A program made the translations under genes and the position numbers. From Verrucomicrobiota bacterium (GTDB taxonomy: Bacteria; Verrucomicrobiota; Verrucomicrobiia; Verrucomicrobiales; Verrucomicrobiaceae), in assembly GCA_025360015.1 (NCBI GenBank), contig JANYCZ010000029.1, forward strand, positions 186,001-250,000: a DNA stretch of 64,000 bases. The letters are read 5' to 3'. Below, in pieces: positions 24,779 to 34,217 of the stretch. Within the stretch, counting starts at the first letter, position 1. Each line of letters starts with the position of its first letter. Under the pieces are notes generated by a model. That model was not told where the DNA came from, made no database searches, and saw only the letters and a program-made list of their open reading frames with translations.

Positions 24779-26677
24779 CGTGCTGATGCTGCCGATTAAC
24801 CCGGTGCCGAGGGAGACGCGATTGCGCCAGGGGTCGAAGAGGGTGTGTTCTTCGGGCAGGAGCTGGGTGGAGTCGATCTGCTGAATGAGAGCGCTGGAGC
24901 GGTCGATTTTTCCGGCGGAGGCGATGATGCTGGCGACGACGGCGGCCTCGCCCTGATGCCAGCGATACTGGGGCAGGGGAATGAGGAGGGCGGCGGCTTC
25001 AAAAGGATTGCCTTGCTGATGCAGAGCCAGGGCTTCGAGGAAGCGGAGGTAAACGTTCTCAGGGAAGGTTTGACGGCGGCTGCGGATGACGGCGAGCATG
25101 CCGTCCACTTTCTGGCCGGTGAGGAGGCTGAGGTAGATGAGGGACTCCTGGATGGACTCATCCTGCATGGCCGGGCTGCCAACGAGGGAGCGCAGGAGGG
25201 TGTCCAACGGCAGGCGGCCCTGGCGCGCGCTGCGGACGATGGCCTGCATGGTCTTGGCGCGGTCGTTCGAAATGTCGAGTGCGGTGGCAAAAGCGGTGGC
25301 GGCGAGATTTGGCAAAGTGTGGTCGATCGCGGCGCAGCCGACGGCGTAGCAGTCCAAGGCGCGGTTTTCGCGCTGAGAGGCGAGAAGGGCCTCATTGAGA
25401 AGAACTTCGACGGTGTGGCTGCGGGACATGCGCTTTTGCAGCGTGGCGAGAGCCTGGGCGACGGCGCGTGAACGCGGCAGCAGCGGGGCTTCGTGGGCAG
25501 CGTTCATGGCACCGGCTTCGCGCCAGTTGCCGAGTTCGAGGAGGGAATCGAAACGGCGGGAGAAAAGCTTGGGCTCCGTGAGAGCTTCGCGGTCGCTGAC
25601 AAGGGTGGTGACGAGGGCGTGTTCGTTTTGCGACTGGAGATAAGCGGCCACGTTCTCTTTGTCCTCCGCGCTGAGGCCGCCGCTCCAGGCGATCTCGTTT
25701 TGGTAATCCGTGCGGAGCTGGATCTGGTCGGCTGAGGAGAGCTGGTTGGGCAGGGCGAAGCGCACGGCGGCCAGGCGATGATGCACCGGAGTGCCGGGCA
25801 GGTTGCGCAAAATCTGCGCCATGTGTGTGCGGTGCACCGTGCTGGAGACGGGCAGGGTGGCGATCTGCTTGGCGAGGGAGAGCACATCCTGTGCGCGGCC
25901 GGTGCTCATCCAGTGGCGCAGGCTTTTGAGCAGGCTGGCTTCGATGCGGGTCAGAAGTTCTGAGGGCGTTTTGGCGGCGCAGGCTTTGCGCACGAGATCA
26001 AGAACGATTTCGACATCGCACGGGGCCTGGGCCGTGAGCTTTTCGAGGGTGTCTGCCACAGCGGCAAAATCTCCTGCCTCACGCCAGATGGAAAGCCAGG
26101 CGGACTGGGCCTGGGGCACGGACTGGGCTTCTTTGGAGATGTTGGAGAGGACGGCCTTCGCGCCGGTGAAGTCGTGGAGCTTTGCCAGCAGGACGGCATG
26201 ACCGGCGTAATCGGCATCCGTGGCAAGACCGAGGGCATTGAGCTGGTGGTAGCAACGACGTGCATCCGCCGGAGAAAGATCTGCTGCCAGGGTGGCGAGT
26301 GCGCGGAGGATTTCCGGGTTCTGCGGTGAACGTGCAGCCTCGGCTTTTAAGGAGGCGAGCGCGATATGCTGCTGGCCGCTTTTCAAAGAGCGCTGAACTT
26401 CCTGCATGGGGTTGGAAGACCAGTCATGACTCACGGTTCGAGGCGTGAACTTGGAGGTCTTCAGGATGATCGTCGGCGTGATGATGGAAAGGGCGATGAT
26501 CGCGTAACGCATGAAGGCAAAACGCTCGAAAGGATCTCCGTTGTGAAAACGCAGTTCCTTGTGCCGGGTGGCGGCGGAGACGGGAGCGAGGGCGGGCTCC
26601 CACCAGCGGTCAAGTCCGGGCACGTTGCTCAGCACGGCATGCGTGCTGCGGCGGCGCTGGGGGCGTGGCTCAGGCAT
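24773..26677 (-). CDS. membrane-anchored TPR-like repeat protein
   Basis: The protein has 634 residues. One hydrophobic segment (about 54-72, AFMRYAIIALSIITPTIIL) follows a polar, basic N-terminus, so a single membrane anchor is likely. The remainder is a run of Ala/Leu-rich helical hairpins of TPR character (LAKLHDFTGAKAVLSNISK, WREAGDFAAVADTLEKL, LYLSLLTG-type repeats). No catalytic motif is visible; a scaffold role is inferred. Its ATG overlaps the end of the upstream PEP-CTERM gene by 8 bp, which suggests coupled translation and a joint function at the cell surface. Confidence 0.75.
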   Translation of the reverse strand: MPEPRPQRRRSTHAVLSNVPGLDRWWEPALAPVSAATRHKELRFHNGDPFERFAFMRYAIIALSIITPTIILKTSKFTPRTVSHDWSSNPMQEVQRSLKSGQQHIALASLKAEAARSPQNPEILRALATLAADLSPADARRCYHQLNALGLATDADYAGHAVLLAKLHDFTGAKAVLSNISKEAQSVPQAQSAWLSIWREAGDFAAVADTLEKLTAQAPCDVEIVLDLVRKACAAKTPSELLTRIEASLLKSLRHWMSTGRAQDVLSLAKQIATLPVSSTVHRTHMAQILRNLPGTPVHHRLAAVRFALPNQLSSADQIQLRTDYQNEIAWSGGLSAEDKENVAAYLQSQNEHALVTTLVSDREALTEPKLFSRRFDSLLELGNWREAGAMNAAHEAPLLPRSRAVAQALATLQKRMSRSHTVEVLLNEALLASQRENRALDCYAVGCAAIDHTLPNLAATAFATALDISNDRAKTMQAIVRSARQGRLPLDTLLRSLVGSPAMQDESIQESLIYLSLLTGQKVDGMLAVIRSRRQTFPENVYLRFLEALALHQQGNPFEAAALLIPLPQYRWHQGEAAVVASIIASAGKIDRSSALIQQIDSTQLLPEEHTLFDPWRNRVSLGTGLIGSISTK

Positions 26678-27509
26678 GCCGACCCCCTTGGCGCTGCCGC
26701 CGCAAAATGAAAACTCCTACCGAGCCCAGGAGCAGCATGCTCCGGCTGGGTTCCGGGGCCGAAACCAGGCCGACGAAGCGCAGTCCGTCGATCCACATCG
26801 AGTTTTGCCCGCCATTGGCCGCGCCCATGGTGGGGGTGGTGGTGGCCACCAGAGATACAGTGGTGTCTCCCACGTTCGCCACGGCCGTGCCGGTGGGAAT
26901 GGTGGTGGGCAGGATGTTTTGCGGACCGAAAACGGAGGCGACGGTGGTGGCGATCAGCCCGGGGGCGGTGGCATGACCGATGGCGCTGATGAAGCCGCTG
27001 GTGTCGCTGTTGCGAGTGGGGGTGGTGGAGGAGATCCACACGGTGTCACCTTTGTTGCCGATGGAGATGTTGCCGTTGATCTTCGTCTCAGGGGCGTCCA
27101 AAGCCCCCTGTCCGGCGACAAGCTGGATGCCCCAGTTGCCATTGAGCGGGTCATAACCGAGATTCTGTGCACCGAGGTCGGTGCCTGCGACGACGAGCAT
27201 GGTGCCCGGCAGAAAGGCAGAAAGATGGGCGTTGTTAAGCGCCTGCTGCAGGGTTGACTGGTCGAAGTGGAAGACGCCGCCCAACTGGGAGGTGGCATCG
27301 TTGCTATCGCCAAAGGTCAGTGACGCCAAGCTGGAAGCCGTGGTGGGTTCAGTGATGACGAACTCGATGAACTCGTCCTTCACCATCTTCGTGCCGGGTC
27401 CGACGGTGCCGCTGCCATTGTAGTACTCATTGACCATGATGCCTGCGCCCAAAAGCTGCGCTGGCAGCATGGAAAGGAGCACAAAAGCAATGGCAAAACG
27501 GGAGATCAC
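26670..27509 (-). CDS. PEP-CTERM sorting domain protein
   Basis: This 279-residue secreted protein has signal peptide MISRFAIAFVLLSMLPAQLLGAG followed by a body with VNEYYNGSGTVGPGTKMVKD, which resembles lamin-tail or nuclease-associated surface proteins (EFIEFVITEPTT). The C-terminus is a PEP-CTERM tail: APEPSRS, the hydrophobic segment MLLLGSVGVFIL, and RRQRQGGRHA. It lies 75 bp downstream of another PEP-CTERM gene and overlaps the TPR gene by 8 bp. Confidence 0.82.
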   Translation of the reverse strand: MISRFAIAFVLLSMLPAQLLGAGIMVNEYYNGSGTVGPGTKMVKDEFIEFVITEPTTASSLASLTFGDSNDATSQLGGVFHFDQSTLQQALNNAHLSAFLPGTMLVVAGTDLGAQNLGYDPLNGNWGIQLVAGQGALDAPETKINGNISIGNKGDTVWISSTTPTRNSDTSGFISAIGHATAPGLIATTVASVFGPQNILPTTIPTGTAVANVGDTTVSLVATTTPTMGAANGGQNSMWIDGLRFVGLVSAPEPSRSMLLLGSVGVFILRRQRQGGRHA

Positions 27510-27584
27510 AGGCTCCCCAAATTATCTGACTAAGCTTAAGTAATCAAGGCTAAACCTATATTTACCATAAAATATATAAATACC

Positions 27585-28427
27585 CTAGCGGTGACGCCGC
27601 CGTCTTGAAAGGCCCGCCGCCAAACCTAGCAGCAGCAGCAGCATTTTGGTGGGTTCGGGTGCCGCATCTAAAGAACTGAGTACCGGGGCCCAGTTGTCGC
27701 TATTGGCGATGGCATTCAGCCACTGAGCGCTGGAACCTCCCGAAACCTGCAACTGCTGGATGGCGGGTGAATTCATGTTTAGGGCCCAGGCGGAGTGATT
27801 GCCGTCGGCGTCGCCGTGGAGGGAGAAGTTGGTCTGGGCAAAGGCGGTTTTGGCCGCTTCGGATAAACCGGGAGGGATGTCGCCGGTGAGGGAGTCTGCC
27901 GAATCCGAAAATCCCGGGTAATCAGCGCTGCCATTGTGCAGGGCGTAGATGAAGTGGGTGGGATTCAACAGGGGGTTGCTAGCCGAGCCCTGAAACGCAT
28001 AGACTTGGTCCGACTCATAATCGAGCGCCAGATCACTGAACACGCCCGTACCATCCACCTGCCCGGGGATCAAGCCGCTGTTGGTCCAGGTCCAGGCGCT
28101 GCTGGTCGCATTGCTGGCGATCACACTGCCCGTGGTAACGGATTGATTCAGAGTGAGTTTGAGGAGGGATTCATTGCCAGCGCCCTGGGACGGATCTGCC
28201 CCGTTGAACGCCCCCTGGCTGCTGCTCCAGCCATTGTTGGTGAAGTAAATGACCTCTCCTGCCGAGAGGTTGTTCAGTGCCATCACTGAAATGGTGTCGC
28301 GGTAGTCGTCGAAACCGACGATGGCCAGATCGGAAGCATTCACGGCTGCTTCTGTTTTCCCAAGGAAGCAGCCTCCCCAAATAATAAAAAAAAGGGCTCC
28401 TGAATGCAAATTTATTAAAGACTTCAT
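27585..28427 (-). CDS. PEP-CTERM sorting domain protein
   Basis: The protein has 280 residues from the ATG at 28427 (MKSLINLHSGALFFIIWGGC, signal peptide); the frame is open for six more codons upstream. The body holds DLAIVGFDDYRDTISVMALN and GEVIYFTNNGW, a fold also seen in lamin-tail-like surface proteins. The C-terminal tail APEPTK, LLLLLGLAAGL, SRRRRHR is a PEP-CTERM signal. It is the first gene of the PEP-CTERM/PEP-CTERM/TPR string; a palindromic control element lies 37 bp upstream. Confidence 0.83.
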   Translation of the reverse strand: MKSLINLHSGALFFIIWGGCFLGKTEAAVNASDLAIVGFDDYRDTISVMALNNLSAGEVIYFTNNGWSSSQGAFNGADPSQGAGNESLLKLTLNQSVTTGSVIASNATSSAWTWTNSGLIPGQVDGTGVFSDLALDYESDQVYAFQGSASNPLLNPTHFIYALHNGSADYPGFSDSADSLTGDIPPGLSEAAKTAFAQTNFSLHGDADGNHSAWALNMNSPAIQQLQVSGGSSAQWLNAIANSDNWAPVLSSLDAAPEPTKMLLLLLGLAAGLSRRRRHR

Positions 28428-28464
28428 GAATAATGAGCCTTCCATGTATCTTTATTTATAAAAT

Positions 28465-28512
28465 AATCAATATTGATTTACAAATATGCGACAACATAGG
28501 CATGCCAAGGGT
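28465..28512 (-). promoter_or_regulatory. putative control element upstream of PEP-CTERM operon
   Basis: On the minus strand ACCCTTGGCA (28512-28503) is followed by a perfect 14-bp palindrome AATCAATATTGATT (28465-28478), 37 bp before the ATG at 28427. The same decamer and a palindrome with the same TCAATA/TATTGA half-sites precede the PEP-CTERM gene at 182. A shared regulator is inferred. Confidence 0.4.
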
Positions 28513-28557
28513 AGCGCAATCGTGGCGCGGTTGAGGTCCGGCAGGGCTATGTCAGCC

Positions 28558-29436
28558 CTACTTGGAAGAAGGTGCCCAGTCTCCAGATTTGGGATCTCGA
28601 ATGTCGAGGATCGCAATGCCGGGGCGGGTGAATTCGAGTCGGCGCTGCTTGTAGAGTGAGCCGAGCGCCTGCTTGAACGCCTTTTTGCTGGCTTCGAAGT
28701 GGCTGCGAATGGCTTCCGGCGGGCTGTCGTCATCAAAGGGCAGCTTGCCGCCGTTGTTTTTGAGTGCTTCGAGAATGCGGTCCGTCAATGAGGCGACGCG
28801 CTGGTAACCGGAGGCATCGAGGCTGAGATCGATCTTGCCGCTCGGGTGAACGGCGCTGACGAAGCCGTTGATCTTTTGCCCCACATGGAGCGGCGCGCCG
28901 ATGTTGGTGTGATAAAGCAGCCCGACATGCGTGCCGGCGACAATGGCATTGTAGCCCAGCGGGGTACGGGCGGTGATCAGCAGCGGCACGGGCTGCGCCG
29001 GTTTGAACGGCGGGCGTTCGCGGCTCAGGTGGCGCTGCAGGCGGGTGGTGGCGATGATGCGGTCCGTTTTTTCATCCACCATGATGTAGGCCACGACTTT
29101 GTCCCCGACGTACACCTGATCCGCCTGCTCGCGAAACGGCAGCAGCAGATCCTTGAGAAGGCCCCAGTTCAAGAACGCGCCGATGTTGCGGTTCACGCTC
29201 ACGACTTCCAGCGTGGCAAACTCCCCCACCATGGCGAGGGGCGTCTCCGTGGTGGCCACGAGGCGGTCCTCGGAATCACGGTAGATGAAGACGTCCAAGG
29301 AATCGCCCAAGCTGGTGCCCTTAACGATATAACGGTTCGGCAGCAGAATCTCGCCATGATCACCTCCGTCCAGATAAATGCCATGCGGCGTGCTGTGAAG
29401 GACGATGAGGGAGTTGCGTTTGCCGATCTGAGCCAT
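28558..29436 (-). CDS. CvfB-like S1 RNA-binding protein
   Basis: The protein has 292 residues from the ATG at 29436 (MAQIGKRNSLIVLHSTPHGI); an upstream in-frame extension to 29550 is non-conserved in character. It contains tandem S1-like OB-folds (GIYLDGGDHGEILLPNRYI, NIGAFLNWGLLKDLLLPF, GFVSAVHPSGKIDLSLD) and a C-terminal winged-helix-like end (DDDSPPEAIRSHFEASKKAFKQALG). This is the layout of CvfB/YitL proteins, which bind RNA and influence virulence-gene expression in Staphylococcus. It is probably cytoplasmic and monocistronic. Confidence 0.88.
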   Translation of the reverse strand: MAQIGKRNSLIVLHSTPHGIYLDGGDHGEILLPNRYIVKGTSLGDSLDVFIYRDSEDRLVATTETPLAMVGEFATLEVVSVNRNIGAFLNWGLLKDLLLPFREQADQVYVGDKVVAYIMVDEKTDRIIATTRLQRHLSRERPPFKPAQPVPLLITARTPLGYNAIVAGTHVGLLYHTNIGAPLHVGQKINGFVSAVHPSGKIDLSLDASGYQRVASLTDRILEALKNNGGKLPFDDDSPPEAIRSHFEASKKAFKQALGSLYKQRRLEFTRPGIAILDIRDPKSGDWAPSSK

Positions 29437-29824
29437 GGTGTGGCAGAGTAAACGCGTCGAGGCTTGAATCCAGCAGTTGCTGCGATGTGCGGAGGCATGA
29501 GTGAAAAGCTTGGCATTGACCTCTTTTTTTCGGGCGACGAAGCGAGTCAAAAACGGACCTCCACTACCATGTTATTCCGTTGATAACCATATGGATACAT
29601 CGGATAAAATCAATAATTTCTGGCATTTGATTGATTTCGAAACACGAAGACTCCAAGCGCCACCTGGAAGTGCACCTCTACGCCGAGGCGTGCACGGCGT
29701 CGGCATGGGCACACGTAAGCAGAGGCTGAGGGAGGGGCTGCGGTGCAATTCGTGACTGATATCTTTTTTCGATCTCCGCATGGATGACAGTGAAAGGTAT
29801 GAGTGAAAAGGCTATGGATTAGAG
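29437..29824. other. intergenic gap before the STAND gene
   Basis: This is 388 bp without a convincing gene. It is AT-richer than its surroundings at 29560-29640. Short ORFs on both strands (for example 29572-29781) are low-complexity shadows. I see no tRNA, inverted repeat or recombination site. It must contain the promoter of the 1439-residue STAND-like protein and of the cvfB-like gene, which are divergent. Confidence 0.5.
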
Positions 29825-32800
29825 ATGCTGCGCCCCTCTGACTACTGCGAACTCGACCGCCGCTTTGTGCAATTCAAGCATGAGGTCAGCACGGACGACT
29901 TCGCCCTGCAGAGTTACGATTCGCACTCCGCCTACTTTGACTGGGGTTCCGTCGGCTGGGCAGATCTCCTCAGCAAGCCATGCATCGCAGTGCTCCTCGG
30001 AGAGCCCGGCAGCGGCCGCTCCTATGAGTTCAAGGCCCGCTGCCAGCATCTCGTGGAGGCTGGCACACCCGCCTTTTATTTGGAGCTGCACAGGCTTGTC
30101 GATGCCTCACCCGCTCAGATTCTCGGCGAGCAAGACGCGCCGCGCCTTCACGGCTGGCAGCGTTCCAGCAGCCTGGCCATCTTCTTTCTCGATGCAGTGG
30201 ATGAAGCCAAGCTCGAGCGTGTCTCAGACTTCGGCCTCGCGTTGGAAAATTTCTCCACAGCGCTCGGCCCCTACCGAAGCCGTGCCACCGTTTTCATCTC
30301 ATCACGCATCAGTGAATGGTCTCCGGAGACAGACCTCCGTCTCGTGGGCGAAAAACTTTCCGCAGGCTCTGAGGAAATCAAAACAGCGTCAAACATCACT
30401 CGCAAAAAAAAGCAGGAGAAAAAAGCGCATGAGATCCCGGTCTATGTCATCGCGCCACTGAAGCGGGAGCAGGTGGCCACATTCGCAAAGCCGCTGGGAG
30501 TGGCGGACACCCCCGGCTTTCTCGCGGCACTGGACCAGCGCCATGCGTGGGAGTTTGCCCGCCGCCCGGCAGACGTCCGATTTCTGGTAGAGTACTGGAA
30601 AAGGCACGGGCAGATCGGATCACTCACGGACATGCTGGAGGAAAGCCTCTCGCTGCTGCTCGCAGAGACCGAGGAGAAACGCCACCGAGCCATCAAATTC
30701 CAGCTTTCGCCGGAGCAGGCGCGGCTCGGTGCAGAGGCGCTGGCCGCAGCCACGCTCTTCTGCCGCACACTGGATTTTGAGATCTCGGACGCCGCAGTGC
30801 TTGGGCGCAGGCCCGGCCTCAGGCCTCTGGACTGCTTGCCCGCCTTCTGGACAGACATCCAAAGCAAAGCCCTGCTGGACCGCCCTTTGTTTGACTCCGC
30901 CATCTATGGCCGCGTGCGCTTCCACCATCGGCGTCTGGCCGAGTATCTCGCCGCCTGCTGGCTGCGGCGCAGAATGGAAAACCAGTGCCCGCCTCCAGTG
31001 CTGCATGATCTGCTCTTTGTTCTCCTTCCAGGCGGCCGGCGCGTCATTCGGCCCTCACGGGCGCCGGTCGCAGTTTGGCTTGCCTGCATCGGGGAGGGCG
31101 GCTGGGTAAACGACCTGCGCACATGGTTACTTGAGGCCTCCCCGCAGTCATTCCTGCGCTATGGCGATCCATCCCTGCTGCCAATCGTTTTTCGTCATCA
31201 AATCATCGATGCCTTTGTCCTTCGCTTCAAAGACCGAAAATTGGTCCGGATCGACACAGATAGAGCAGCCATGAGTCGACTGGCCGATCCAGAACTCGCC
31301 GCCTCTCTCTCCAGACACCTTCTCGATCCAAATGTCGGCACTGGCATCAAGACAGAGCTGTTGGAGTTTGCCGCCCACGGCGGAGTGAGCGGCTGCTTGG
31401 AGGCAGCGCTCAGCATTCTGCAAACATCGACAGGGCGGACTGACTTGGAAGGCAATGTCATCCGCCTGCTGGCCGAGACAGGCACCCCGGAGGCCCTAAC
31501 CTTGCTTGCAGAAGTGACGCAGAGAGATCAGGGTTTGGCGGCGAGACATGTGGGCCTGTTGGCCAGCACTCTTTTTCCTCGCCATCTCGACGTGGCGGGT
31601 CTTCGCGCCTTACTTTTGTCCCAGAGGTCAACTTCAAGCCTTTGGATGTTGCAAGGGCACCTCAGTCAAAAGTCATCAGAATGGTGCCCCTTTGACGTGC
31701 TGGAAATGCTTATGGGCTTGGTCTTCACAAGTCCGGACACGGCTCCATGTTTCAATGCCGGAGGAAAATGGATCAGAGGTCTGACTTCGTCGCTGGTAAA
31801 AATGATTTTCGAAGGACAGGAAATCAGGGAAGAGAGGCTGGCGGCTGTGGCAAAAGCCTGTTGGCTTATACGGAAGGACTACCCGTCGTTAGAGGACGAC
31901 GGCTCGATGAACTCCATCCCCAGCTTCGAAGAAATCTCCCGGCGCTTTCCCGGGCTGCGCCGCGAAATGTTCTGGCTCGCTGTCAAACTAGATGCATTGG
32001 AAGAACCGCCCCTTAGTCGTCCTCACAATGGTTGGCTCGTGTTTCACGATACACTTCATTTTTCCTACTGGGATGAAGATGTTGAGTGGCTGTTGAAGGA
32101 CGCGGGTGCTCACCCGGACAATGAATCACGTGCCGTTGCAGCTTGGTTAGTCCTTGAGCAATGGCAATGGAGAAAAAATTCGTCAAAAATTGTCAGCGGG
32201 CTGTTGAAAGCCATTAGCGATCTTCCAGACCTCTCCCGAGAGATTCGGTGCCGGATCAGGCGCATCAAAAAAGGTCGAATGCTTTGGTGGTGGTATTGGT
32301 TGCATCAGAGAGGCGTGTTCAAGAAATACTTTTGGAAACGACGTTATAAAACTGTGAAATGGGCTGTTTCACGCTGGCGTGACGCATGGAATCTTCACAC
32401 GAAGATCCGTCATATCCGCTCAGGCAAATACGTTCATTGGTTGGGGAGGCTGACCCGTGAACCATCCGGTTCTACGCGCTGGGCTGTAGAAGATTGGTCA
32501 ACGCTGCTTGCCAAGCGTGGCCGGCGAATCACTCGCGCAGTTCAAGAAGGATGTGTGGCCGTCTGGAAGTCCTATGAGCCAAGTGCGATCAAGCCATCGG
32601 ACGGAACCCCTTGGGGAATCATCGTCGGACTCTGTGGCCTGCAGTTCCTCTATGAGAACAACCTTCTCGATTTCGCTCACTTCACACCTGATGAGGCACG
32701 GCGCGCGGTCAGATATGCCGTGAACGAGATGAATGGTTACAGCGAATGGATTGAAGAGCTTGCGGAGCATCATCCAGACGCCGTGCGCAGTGTGCTGGCC

Positions 32801-34144
32801 GAGTGCATCCAGCATGAATGGGATGCAGCGGAGCAATCAGGTTTCTGGGCCAGGCATCTGGACTTCATTGGCCGAAAAAAATCCACCTTGGCTGTTCTGG
32901 TTTCTCCGATGGTGGCGAGACTTCTTGCTGGCAGCCCACCGGCCAACGCATCTGTCACCTCAGCGGCTGTTGACCTCTTGCTCCGTCATCAAGGGATGGA
33001 ACGCACGGTGCTGGGAGCACTCTCCATGCAGAAACTGGCCAGTCTCAGCCCCGAATCCCCTAGCTACCTGACCTGGCTGCTCATAGGTCTTCAGACAAAT
33101 GCCCCTGCTGCCCTTGATCATCTCGAACAAAGGGGCAGAGACGAATCCGAAGCCTTGGCCATACCAGAGAACAATTTCATGGTCAGCCTCTGCGCGTGTC
33201 TTCACTCTGACGGCAGGCATGACGAACAGCTTCGGATCCACGCACCGGATCATCTTCTTCCGCAGAATGTCGTGCGATTCATTGGCTTGGTTTACAAGTT
33301 CGTGGACCCATCCCGAGACATTCGCCGACCCAGCGGCGAGGCGTATAGTCCTGGGCCGCGTGAGAACGCCCAAAGCTACCGCAGCGCACTCCTCCACATG
33401 CTCGCAAACCAGCCCGATGCTGAAGCCGAAGGCTCTCTGCGTTCGTTGTTGCAGTTGCCAGAGTTCGAGGCAGACCATGATTGGATACTTCACCTCATTG
33501 ACGTGCGCATTGAGCGTGAGGCTGACGAGACCGCATTTCGCGCGCGGGACATCCGGGACTTCGAACTCCACAACGAGACACCTCCGAGGTCTGTCGCCGA
33601 TTTGTTCCAGACCGTCCGCCGCAGGCTCAGCGCCATCAAGCACGATGTGGAAGAGGCTGATCAGTCACTGCGCATGAACGTGCGGCATGGCGACCGTGAA
33701 GTCATCCTTCGCAGATTCATTGCACTGGAACTCAGCCGCCGCAGCAACCACTGCTACACTGCACCCCAGGAGTCAGTCATTCAGGTTGAGGAGCGTCTCG
33801 ACATCCGCGTCGAAAATCCAAACATCGTCGGCCCCGTCGTCATCGAGATAAAGCTTGGGGATCTTCCCAATCGCACAGTGCAGTCCCTGCTGAACGATCT
33901 AGAGGGGCAGTTGGTGCAGCGTTATCTTCGAGACGAAAGCTCAAGGCACGGCATCTACCTCATAGGTTACACCGGAGAACGTGCATACTGGCAGCACCCC
34001 GAAAGCAGCAGGCCTCTCAGCTTTGAGGAAGTCATCTGCATGCTTCAACTAAGGGCTGATGAAATTAGGAACAGCAATCCCGCCGTGGAAGAACTGAGGG
34101 TCTTCGGTATTGATTTCCGCCCGCCTGGCAGCCGGCACCCATGA
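29825..34144 (+). CDS. STAND/NACHT-like NTPase with C-terminal PD-(D/E)XK nuclease-like domain
   Basis: This single-gene protein has 1439 residues. The NTPase region (about 50-330) has a Walker A-like GEPGSGRS at 59-66, with Arg in place of the usual Lys, and a Walker B FFLDAVDE at about 120-127 of NACHT type. A winged-helix-like region and a long helical middle (about 400-1250, HEAT/TPR-like, with a Trp-rich basic stretch near 820-880) follow. The last ~130 residues hold a restriction-endonuclease-like motif: RLDIRV with Asp1326, then VVIEIKLGD with Glu1341 and Lys1343, then QLVQRYL. The architecture fits an immune STAND protein whose middle senses a trigger and whose nuclease cuts nucleic acid. 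This is inference. No partner gene is adjacent. Confidence 0.75.
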   Translation: MLRPSDYCELDRRFVQFKHEVSTDDFALQSYDSHSAYFDWGSVGWADLLSKPCIAVLLGEPGSGRSYEFKARCQHLVEAGTPAFYLELHRLVDASPAQILGEQDAPRLHGWQRSSSLAIFFLDAVDEAKLERVSDFGLALENFSTALGPYRSRATVFISSRISEWSPETDLRLVGEKLSAGSEEIKTASNITRKKKQEKKAHEIPVYVIAPLKREQVATFAKPLGVADTPGFLAALDQRHAWEFARRPADVRFLVEYWKRHGQIGSLTDMLEESLSLLLAETEEKRHRAIKFQLSPEQARLGAEALAAATLFCRTLDFEISDAAVLGRRPGLRPLDCLPAFWTDIQSKALLDRPLFDSAIYGRVRFHHRRLAEYLAACWLRRRMENQCPPPVLHDLLFVLLPGGRRVIRPSRAPVAVWLACIGEGGWVNDLRTWLLEASPQSFLRYGDPSLLPIVFRHQIIDAFVLRFKDRKLVRIDTDRAAMSRLADPELAASLSRHLLDPNVGTGIKTELLEFAAHGGVSGCLEAALSILQTSTGRTDLEGNVIRLLAETGTPEALTLLAEVTQRDQGLAARHVGLLASTLFPRHLDVAGLRALLLSQRSTSSLWMLQGHLSQKSSEWCPFDVLEMLMGLVFTSPDTAPCFNAGGKWIRGLTSSLVKMIFEGQEIREERLAAVAKACWLIRKDYPSLEDDGSMNSIPSFEEISRRFPGLRREMFWLAVKLDALEEPPLSRPHNGWLVFHDTLHFSYWDEDVEWLLKDAGAHPDNESRAVAAWLVLEQWQWRKNSSKIVSGLLKAISDLPDLSREIRCRIRRIKKGRMLWWWYWLHQRGVFKKYFWKRRYKTVKWAVSRWRDAWNLHTKIRHIRSGKYVHWLGRLTREPSGSTRWAVEDWSTLLAKRGRRITRAVQEGCVAVWKSYEPSAIKPSDGTPWGIIVGLCGLQFLYENNLLDFAHFTPDEARRAVRYAVNEMNGYSEWIEELAEHHPDAVRSVLAECIQHEWDAAEQSGFWARHLDFIGRKKSTLAVLVSPMVARLLAGSPPANASVTSAAVDLLLRHQGMERTVLGALSMQKLASLSPESPSYLTWLLIGLQTNAPAALDHLEQRGRDESEALAIPENNFMVSLCACLHSDGRHDEQLRIHAPDHLLPQNVVRFIGLVYKFVDPSRDIRRPSGEAYSPGPRENAQSYRSALLHMLANQPDAEAEGSLRSLLQLPEFEADHDWILHLIDVRIEREADETAFRARDIRDFELHNETPPRSVADLFQTVRRRLSAIKHDVEEADQSLRMNVRHGDREVILRRFIALELSRRSNHCYTAPQESVIQVEERLDIRVENPNIVGPVVIEIKLGDLPNRTVQSLLNDLEGQLVQRYLRDESSRHGIYLIGYTGERAYWQHPESSRPLSFEEVICMLQLRADEIRNSNPAVEELRVFGIDFRPPGSRHP

Positions 34145-34217
34145 TCTGTGCTCCTCTTGTTGCCTCCTCACGAAGAAACGGAAATGGAGTCAGTGGGCCA
34201 CGCTTTTGCTGGCATAG

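Noticed and set aside
29572-29781. 69-codon ORF in the gap before the STAND gene
   Set aside because: Translation is Ser/Arg/Pro/Leu noise with no ribosome site; not counted as a gene.
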